A DNA stretch of 64,000 nucleotides from Edaphochlamys debaryana (lineage: Eukaryota > Chlorophyta > Chlorophyceae > Chlamydomonadales): NCBI GenBank assembly GCA_016858145.1, contig JAEHOE010000121.1, positions 248,001 to 312,000 of the forward strand, in the 5' to 3' direction. Of the stretch, positions 57,501 to 64,000 are shown piece by piece. The translations under genes were made by a program, and so were the position numbers. Within the stretch, counting starts at the first letter, position 1. Every line of letters begins with the position of its first letter. Under the pieces are notes generated by a model. It did no database searches. It was given only the letters and a program-made list of their open reading frames with translations, and was not told the DNA's origin.

Positions 57501-60500
57501 GAGGGGGTGAAGAGGGGGTAGTTTCGGAGTGTGGGAGAGAGGAAGGAGAGAAGAGAGGGAAGGGGAGAGAGCGTTTGAAGCTGAGCGGGATCGTTCAGGG
57601 CTGGTGTGTACGAAGGGGGCCTGGACTGAAGGGATCCGGACCCAGACCCGCTACGTCACGCTGCCGCACAGACGCCCTCGGCCCACCCCCACTCCCTGCA
57701 TCTCACTGCCCCGCAGCCCCCATCCCTAGCGACCCCCTCGACCCCCCCCCTCTCCAGCCCCCCGCCCCCACCTGCGGGAAGCCCGGGAAGGCCTGCGCCA
57801 GCTGCAGCTGCAGCCGCCAGTTGCGCTTGGTGCCCACCTCCAGCTCCAGAATGGCCTGGGGGGGGGGCGGGCGGGTGGCTTGGTGGCCCTCCCCTCTTTG
57901 CCCTTCCCACCCCGCCCCTTTTCCCAGCTCCCCACCTTCCACGCTGCCCGCTCACCCCCATGGCCGCCTCCCGTGCCGCCACCTTCTGCCTTCCCTCCCC
58001 TCCTCCCCCCCTCCCCCACCCCACCTTGGCCAGCTCGCCCATGGCGGCCTCCCTCCCCTTCCCCTGCCCTCCCCCTCCCCCTCCGCTCCCCCCCTTCCCT
58101 CTCCCCTCCCCTAACCCCCCCCCCCCTCCCCACCCCACCTTGGCCAGCTCGCCCATGGCCGCCTCCCGCCGCGCCTCGTCCCGCAGGGCCCAGTGCGGCA
58201 GGCACTGCGGCAGCGTGGGCAGCAGCGCCGCCTGCACCGCCGGCGCCTCATCCCGCAGCAGCCGGCACAGCGGCCGCGTCAGCAGCGGCGGGCAGTCCCG
58301 CCCCACGGTCCGCGCCAGCTCGTGCAGGGAGCCGGCCACGATCTTGCGCACCTCGATGTCGGGGTCCGTGGCCAGGTTGTTGAGCGTGTCCTGGGGGGCG
58401 GGGAGGGGGAGGGAGGGGTTAGAGAAGGGCGGGGCTGTGGATCTCAGCAGCGGATTCCGGTAGATCTGGAGCAGCCTCCGTCGGCCCCCTCCCTTCATCC
58501 TCCATACCGCCTCTACCCCCTCCCACCCCCCACCTGGAATTGCTGCTGGAAGGCCGCCGCCGCCAGCGCCGTTGCCGCCTTGACCACGGCCGGCAGCTGC
58601 GCCGCGCACAGCCTCCGCAGCTCCGTGTCGGCCTTGGTGGCCAGGTGCTTGAAGCAGGAGAAGAACAGCACGGCGTCGTCGTGCTCGAAGTCCACCTTGA
58701 CCTGGGGGGGTAGGTAGTGGTGGGGATGGCGGGATGCGGGCGAGTGGCTGTGAGGGTGCGCTTGCCGTTCCTGCCCTTTCTTCTCCCTCCTTTCCTTCCC
58801 ACCCCACCCCTCACCCCTCAGTCCTTCGTCCCCATCCCATGCCCCCAAGCCCCCCTTCGCCTCCCCCCCAACCCCCAACCCCTTATCACCCCTTCCCCCC
58901 TAACCCCCCACCCCCAGTCCCACCCACCACCGTGACCAGCTGCCCGAACACCCTCGCCAGCGCCCGCTGCATGGCCGGGTCCAGCTCCAGCGGCTGCATG
59001 TGGTTGCGCAGGGCGGGCATCACCTGCCCCCGCCGCACCTCGGGCGGCACCAGCTCCAGGATGGACGTGAGCGTGGAGAGCGCGGCCACGCGGGCCTGGG
59101 GGGGGGGCGGGTTCGGGTTGAGGGTTCGGTTCGGGGTGGGTTGGGTTTGGGTTTGGGGGATGGAAAGCGGCTGATGTCATGGCGGGTGGCGAGGGGCGGT
59201 TAGAAAGAGTCCGAAGCCAAACTCATTATCCACATTGAAACCTGTTTGGGGGTTGGAGGTTGGGTTTGGGGGGCGGGGAGCGGGCGCGCAGTGATGGGCG
59301 GGGAGGGGAGATGGGCAAGAGCGGCATGGGCGAGAGCGGCAGAGCGGTCAAGCGCGCCGAGAGGTCCCGAACGCGTTCCGCACCCGCCCTTCGTTCAGCC
59401 CCCACCTCCGCAGCCCCTCCCTTCGGCCTCCTCCCCGCCGGACCCCCCCCCCCACACACACACCTCTATCTCCTCGTCGTTGAGCAGCTCGAACAGCTCC
59501 GGCAGCAGCGTCTTGGCCACCACATCCCGCGAGGCCACGCGGGCGATGGCGGCCAGCTGGGCGGCGGAGGCGATGCGGATGTGGTGGTCCACGTCCTGAT
59601 AGGGGGGGTGGGGGTGGAGGGGGGGGGCAGGGGTGTGGTGATCCGGCAGGAAAGGTGGGGGGACGAACAGACGCAGACGCAGGACCCACTGCTGCGCTGC
59701 CCCTGCGCTGCATGCAACCCATCCCCGACCCCTCTCTTCCCGGGCAGCCCCCAGACGCCCCCCCCCCCCACCCCCCCCCACCTGGCACATGGACAGCGCC
59801 TTCTTGAAGAAGGAGCGGTCGACCTCCTCCCACGTCTGCAGCGGGCGAGGGCGGGGCAGGGGCAGAAACGGATGCAGTCAGGCCCGAGGATCAAGGCCAG
59901 GGTGTGGTGGGTCGAGGAAGGGGGGGTGCGTAGCCGTCCGCCGCACTTCAGGACTGGCCCCCAGCCGGCAGCCCCGGCCCGCCGGCGGGTGGCCGGGGTG
60001 CTCCAACACGGCGAGGCGCGAGCTCCAGCTCTATGGCCCTGCCAGCGCCACCCTCACGGGCTGGGCTCCAGGCGGTTCCCCCCCCCCCCCCAGGGCTCGG
60101 GTGCGGCCGCCCCAGCTGCCCGCCCCAGGTGCAGCCGACCCCCCATGGGCTGGAGTGCAGCCGGGCCGGTCCCGTCCGCAGGCCCTGGCTTTCCCGCCAA
60201 GTCTCAGGGTTGGAGCCCAAGGGGCCGGGGCCCGGCCCGGAGGCCCCAGCCGAGGCTCCTCTGCCCCCCCGCTTTAGGCCCTGCGGCGCAGCCCCCATGT
60301 AAGGGGGGCACAGAACGGCGCCTGCACGCGTGCCGTGCCCCGGCCAGGTGGCCCCACTGCAGGGCCGCCAGGCGCCAAGCGACGCCGAGCGCCCGCAGCT
60401 GCTGCCCCCAGCTGCTGGCCCGCGGCCCTGCAGGCCCCACGCGCCGCTCAGCAAGCGGCCGCCCGCAGCCCCAGCGTGGTGGTGCGCGCCCAACAGAGGC

Positions 60501-61957
60501 CCGGACCGCCTCAGGCCCAGGCGCCAGCTCCGCGCCGCTCCTCGCTCCGCCCGCGGCTCCGGGCTCGGGCCCGAGCTGGGGCCCTGCTGCTGCTCGCCGT
60601 GCCCCAGTCACAGCGCCACGGGTGCCGCCGCTCGCCCGGCTCCGTTGGGGCCAAGGGCGCAGCCAGCGGCCCCGCGGCCTCCCCCCCGCCCTCTCCCGGC
60701 TTGCCCTCCACCAGCCGACCGCCACTCGGCGGCTCCGCTGCTCATGGCGCCATGGCCGGGAGGCCCGGGCTCCGGCGCTCACAGCCACTTCCTCGTCCTG
60801 GTAAGACCGTGGCTCAGGCCGCCGCTGGGCGCCACGCGCCGCCCCCATAGCCCACCCCAAGGCCCGCCCCACAAGCGCACCAGTCCGCTATCAACCTCCG
60901 CCCCACCAATACCCGCCCCGCTGCCCCATGGGTGTCCCCGCTGCCCCGCCAACCCACCAGGCGCGGAGCCAGCGCGCCCAGGATGCGGACGCATATCGTC
61001 TTGGAGCCCACCACCCCCTCCACGTCGCCTTTAGACAGCGCCAGCGACAGCACCTCTGTTTTGAGCACCTCCTTGTCCAGCAGGGGTATGAGTTCGAACA
61101 GCGTGTTGAGCCACGCATCCGTCTCCTGCAGCAAGACACGGGGTTCAGGTGAGCGCTTGAGGTGTGGTTGGGCAACCGTGTTTGCGCGGAATTGAGGCAC
61201 CCAGCTGCCAGTGAGGTCTGTTGGCGATGGTTTAGACGAGGGGGGCGCTTGCAGAACAGCAACAGGGGCAAGGAGGAGGGGCAGGCGTGCAGAGGGGCGC
61301 ACCTCTTCGGACTTTTCCCGGTTGATGTTCCGGGTGACGGTGGGGAGGATGCAGACCTGCAGGTCCACTGGGGATAGGAGCCGCTCCCGCGCTATTGTCG
61401 CGAACGCCTCCGCTGTGGCAACCTGCAGTTGTGTGGGGTTGCGGCTTCGTGTGAATTTGTGGCCGTGTGAACTGGGGGCTACAGCGGCCCCGGGGGCAGC
61501 GGACGGGGCACGCCCACCTGTGCCTCAGAGTCCAGTCGGTTCAGAGCCGCTTTGAGCGGCTGCGAGATGGCATCGAACGCCGGCCGTCCTCTCCCTTTGA
61601 GGACGGCTGGGAGACTGCGTGGAGGAAGGGCGGGCACTCAACATGTCGCCTAAGACGCGCGCCGACGGTCGACGCCCGCGGCACTTACTTTGCTATGGCA
61701 TGGCGCTGCTGCACGAGCTGTCCACCATTCAGGTACAGGACTGTTCGTTCTACGTCGCTAAGGTGTTCGTCAACCTGCAAGAAAGAAAGCAGGGAGTTGG
61801 CTCATGCGCCCATTGAACACTAGCAGACTCTGCACCTCACCGTAAACTTGGCTATCTCCTCCTCCGCCTTGAGCACGCTAGGGATTTCCTTGCCACCTTC
61901 GTCGGCAAGGCCGGAGCTCAGCGCTCCCCAGTCCCCCCCTAGCTCGCCCCAGCCCAT
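54569..61957 (-). CDS. PPP4R1: PPP4R1-like HEAT-repeat regulatory subunit of protein phosphatase 4
   Basis: Seventeen exons: 61957..61841, 61774..61689, 61614..61518, 61422..61303, 61125..60958, 59835..59782, 59595..59464, 59095..58928, 58701..58534, 58390..58139, 57855..57772, 57292..57098, 56836..56662, 56486..56410, 56069..55858, 55618..54860 and a possible 4-base terminal exon 54572..54569 (G then TGA). About 955 residues. The body is HEAT repeats: VQVCILPTV-type helices, DVDHHIRIASAAQLAAIARV, ILELVPPEVRRGQVMPALRNHM, DPDIEVRKIVAGSLHELART, TKRNWRLQLQLAQAFPGF, VYEYFLPIVLRYLTDTAAAV and DPVPNVRLAATQLLPGLK. The order and spacing match the PP4 regulatory subunit 1/PP2A-A-like family, which scaffolds the phosphatase catalytic subunit. 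The C-terminal 330 residues are Gly/Ser/Ala/Met-rich and disordered. The intron at 59836-60957 is unusually long (1,122 bases). The C-terminal end is the least certain part. Confidence 0.83.
56889..56976. repeat. Three-copy tandem repeat in a PPP4R1 intron
   Basis: Three units of about 29 bases, each reading GAGGCGGTAGGAGAGGGG followed by AGGAGAAGGGG, inside the intron between exons 12 and 13. Purine-rich on the plus strand. Confidence 0.8.
57469..57505. repeat. Intronic duplicate of the start of PPP4R1 exon 12
   Basis: GGTACACCCGGTCTGAGGAG followed by AAGACCTGGAGGGGG nearly repeats the exon 12 acceptor edge at 57270-57300, which reads GTACACCTGGTCCGAGGAG then AAGACCTGGGGGGG. The acceptor AG is preserved on the minus strand, so the copy is a potential alternative 3' splice site about 200 bases upstream. 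Confidence 0.75.
57955..58060. repeat. Intronic duplicates of the end of PPP4R1 exon 10
   Basis: The exon 10 edge at 58137-58172 (CACCTTGGCCAGCTCGCCCA, then TGGCCGCCTCCC) recurs at 58021-58053 almost unchanged. It recurs again, shortened, at 57957-57976 (CCCCATGGCCGCCTCCCG). On the minus strand each copy encodes REAAMGELAK or part of it. The 58021-58053 copy keeps the following GT donor; the shortened copy does not. Confidence 0.8.
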
Positions 61958-62226
61958 TTTTACTATCGTCTGATCATGGAAAAATGGTATTTCTAGTTCA
62001 TAATGTCAAGCGAAGTGGTCCCACAACGTAGCGGGCCGGTCGCTGCCAAACCCAAGTTGCCGCATCGAGGTTGTCATCAGGGTCGGCACCGACGGCACGG
62101 CCTGCTATACGGCCCCCGATTCACGTTTCTTTGTGAATTAAGGTCCTCCTTGTCCGCTCGACACGGAGAGGCCCGCCGCAGCACCTATGGACGGAGGCTT
62201 GGTGTGGAGGACTCACGCCCGGCACA
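61958..62226. promoter_or_regulatory. Short divergent promoter between PPP4R1-like and DUG3-like genes
   Basis: Only 269 bases separate the two start codons, so core promoters for both strands must lie here. The stretch next to the PPP4R1-like start (61960-62010) is AT-rich for this window. No canonical TATA box is evident. Confidence 0.45.
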
Positions 62227-64000
62227 ATGTGTCGACTTATGTGCTATATTGGCCAGCCGCAGCTGCTGGCGGACATAGTGCTGTGGCCGGACCGGAGCAT
62301 CATCAAGCAGGTGGGTGGGGACCTCAAGCACAAGGATTTGTCTGGACGTCGCCAATTTAGCCCTCGGGGCTCACCGCTCGCTGTGCCTTGCCTTCCGCAG
62401 TCCTATGATGCTCGTGAAAGAAAAATTGACCACACTCTCCCATTTCACCTTGGTGGGTTCGCTCAAGGGCAGCTCCGTTGGCTGCGACCGGGGGTAGGGG
62501 GGGGGCGGCCGCCAACGTGGCGCCACCTAGGGTTTTGTCCCCCGCCCCTCCCCACCCCCTCTCCCCACACCGGACTCGCTGCCGACGTTCCCTCTCCTGA
62601 CCTGACATAGGTCACGGCAACCTAAACGGCGATGGCTTCGGCATCGGCTGGTTCAGCACGGAGCAGATGCGGGAGCGGGACCCCACGCCCTGCGTCTTCA
62701 CCAGGTGGGGCCGCACGGCTGGCGCGGGCGCTGAGCCCCAAGCCGGGTTGCCGGATGTGGGTTGCGAGTGGTCCTCCGTGGAGGGCCCGGTAACCGACCC
62801 CCCACCCGTACTCCCCACCCAACCTTCCGGTCTCCGAAAGTCACCCCCGCCCCACGCCCCAACCCAACCCGCTCCACACCGATCCCTGTCATCCACCCAC
62901 CGCATGCATCCATGCACTTCATCCCCACTCCCGCCTTGCTCCCCTGCACCACCCCTGCACTACCCCTGTACCCCCCCAAACCCCAGCATCACGCCCGCCT
63001 GGAACAACGAGAACCTGTCCCGCCTGGCGCTCAAGATCGTGTCGCCGCTGGTGTTCGCACACGTGCGGGCCGCGTACCCGGGCATGCCCGTCAGGTGGGG
63101 GGCAAGGCGGGGCGAGGGTGTAGGAGGCCGCCGGTGCGCTGGACAGCAGCGGTGGGGGGCAAACACGGAGGGGTGCTGTGTGGGCTGTGAGGGTCTGGGC
63201 GGACGGGGGCCGCTGCCGTCTGGAGCTCAGGAGCCTTGCAAGTGGCCCGCTTTCGCCTGGCCTCACATCCGTGCGCTACCTCTTCCCGTTGCTCCGCCCC
63301 GCAGCGAGCAGAACTGCCACCCCTTCCAGTTCAGCCGCTACATGTGGATGCACAACGGAGTGGTGGCGGGATTCGCGCAGGTGGGGGTTGGGGCCACGGC
63401 GGGGGGTGCCGGGAGGGAGGCGGCGTGGGGGCGCGAGGAGAAAGACGAGGAGCTCTCGGAACTCCCTTTGCTGCCACCCACCCTGCCCGAACCTGCCGCC
63501 AAACCCGCCTCGCCCCCACCCCTCACCCCCCCTCCCACCCCCGACCCAGATCCGCCGCTCTCTGCTGGAAACGCTGTCCGATTGCGCCTACAACGCGGTG
63601 GCCTCGTTCCACTCCGACTCGGCTGTGTCCTTCGCGCTCTTCCTCAACCACCTGCCCGACGTGCGCGCGCAGCTGGCCCCGGACGTGCTCATCAAGGCCA
63701 TGCAGGCGCGTGCCTCTGCGGGAGACGGCGGACTGCGGTCCGGGGATGTGGGGGATGGGGGACTGCGGGGGTCGGGTGCTGTCGAGGCGCAGGGGTATGG
63801 CCATGCAGGCGCGTGCCTAGTGCGTGTGGAGGGCCGCCTGGTGCATATGTTTGGGGGGGGAGGGGCCGGGAGTGTGGTCCGCGGGGGTCCGGCCGTCTGG
63901 GTATTGGAGTGGAGCCCTCGCAAGGCACGGGGCAGAGGCACAGCAGCTCGGCGCAGGACGGAGCATGCGGGCCGACTGGCCCCGGCCCCAGCGGACCCAC
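62227..64000 (+). CDS. DUG3: DUG3-like class II glutamine amidotransferase, 3' partial
   Basis: Exons 62227..62310, 62401..62452, 62611..62704, 62987..63094, 63305..63380 and 63550..about 63705, then running off the window. Phases agree through exon 6. The protein begins MCRLMCYIGQP, placing the nucleophilic Cys at position 2 as in N-terminal-nucleophile amidotransferases after Met removal. NLNGDGFGIGWFS, then FTSITPAWNNENLSRLA, VFAHVRAAYPGMPVSEQNCHPF and WMHNGVVAGF are the conserved elements of the Gn_AT_II/YafJ-DUG3 family. In yeast DUG3 acts with DUG2 in cytosolic glutathione (gamma-glutamyl) breakdown. The donor after exon 6 would be GCGCGT, which is non-canonical, and the exon end is duplicated about 100 bases downstream. 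That boundary is therefore uncertain. Confidence 0.85.
63697..63820. repeat. Duplicated end of DUG3-like exon 6
   Basis: GGCCATGCAGGCGCGTGCCT occurs at 63697-63716 and again at 63800-63819. The first copy ends the coding exon; the second lies in what should be the next intron. Either copy could be the exon end. Confidence 0.75.

Noticed and set aside
59260..60804. Open frame of 514 codons on the plus strand
   Set aside because: It lies across exons and introns of the PPP4R1-like gene on the other strand, has biased low-complexity composition and no family motif. Long open frames on both strands are expected at this GC content.

Overview
The window looks like nuclear DNA of a chlorophyte green alga. 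It is very GC-rich (most third positions are G or C). Its genes are split by many short GT-AG introns, mostly 70-400 bases. They encode Ala/Gly/Pro-rich low-complexity insertions, plastid-type transit peptides, WSC domains, and a centriolar protein, which suggests a flagellate or centriole-bearing lineage. Placement below Chlorophyta is inference; no rRNA or organelle marker is present. Exons were assembled by hand from splice consensus, reading-phase agreement and family motifs.

Layout, left to right. 1-5802 (+): a huge Ser/Pro/Ala-rich protein, 5' end outside the window. 6418-8802 (+): ankyrin-type repeat protein with a C-terminal membrane anchor. 8803-10558: intergenic, with a cluster of palindromes. 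10559-16132 (-): a 14-exon CLASRP-like splicing regulator with an RS domain. 16313-21868: a tandem segmental duplication carrying two copies of a plastid thioredoxin-like gene (-). The right copy is complete; the left copy lost its 3' exons. 22646-24885 (+): secreted beta-propeller-type protein. 26068-30517 (-): CEP95-like centrosomal protein, head-to-head with 31085-35313 (+), a conserved-looking protein with EF-hand-like modules. 36478-37120 (-): small membrane protein with a Gly/His tract. 38058-44933 (-): an NLR-like protein with an N-terminal helical bundle, a NB-ARC/STAND ATPase and TPR-like repeats. 45549-47940 (-): RNase M5-type TOPRIM nuclease, probably plastid. 50062-52855 (+): secreted WSC/Cys-rich protein whose start codon sits alone at an exon end. 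54569-61957 (-): PPP4R1-like HEAT-repeat phosphatase subunit, head-to-head with 62227-end (+), a DUG3-like class II glutamine amidotransferase cut by the window edge.

These are mostly independent single genes, as expected in a nuclear genome. Two divergent pairs (CEP95/EF-hand-like and PPP4R1/DUG3) probably share promoter regions. The most unusual items are the NLR-like gene with degenerate nucleotide-binding motifs, the tandem thioredoxin duplication, and repeated intronic copies of exon edges in PPP4R1 and DUG3.
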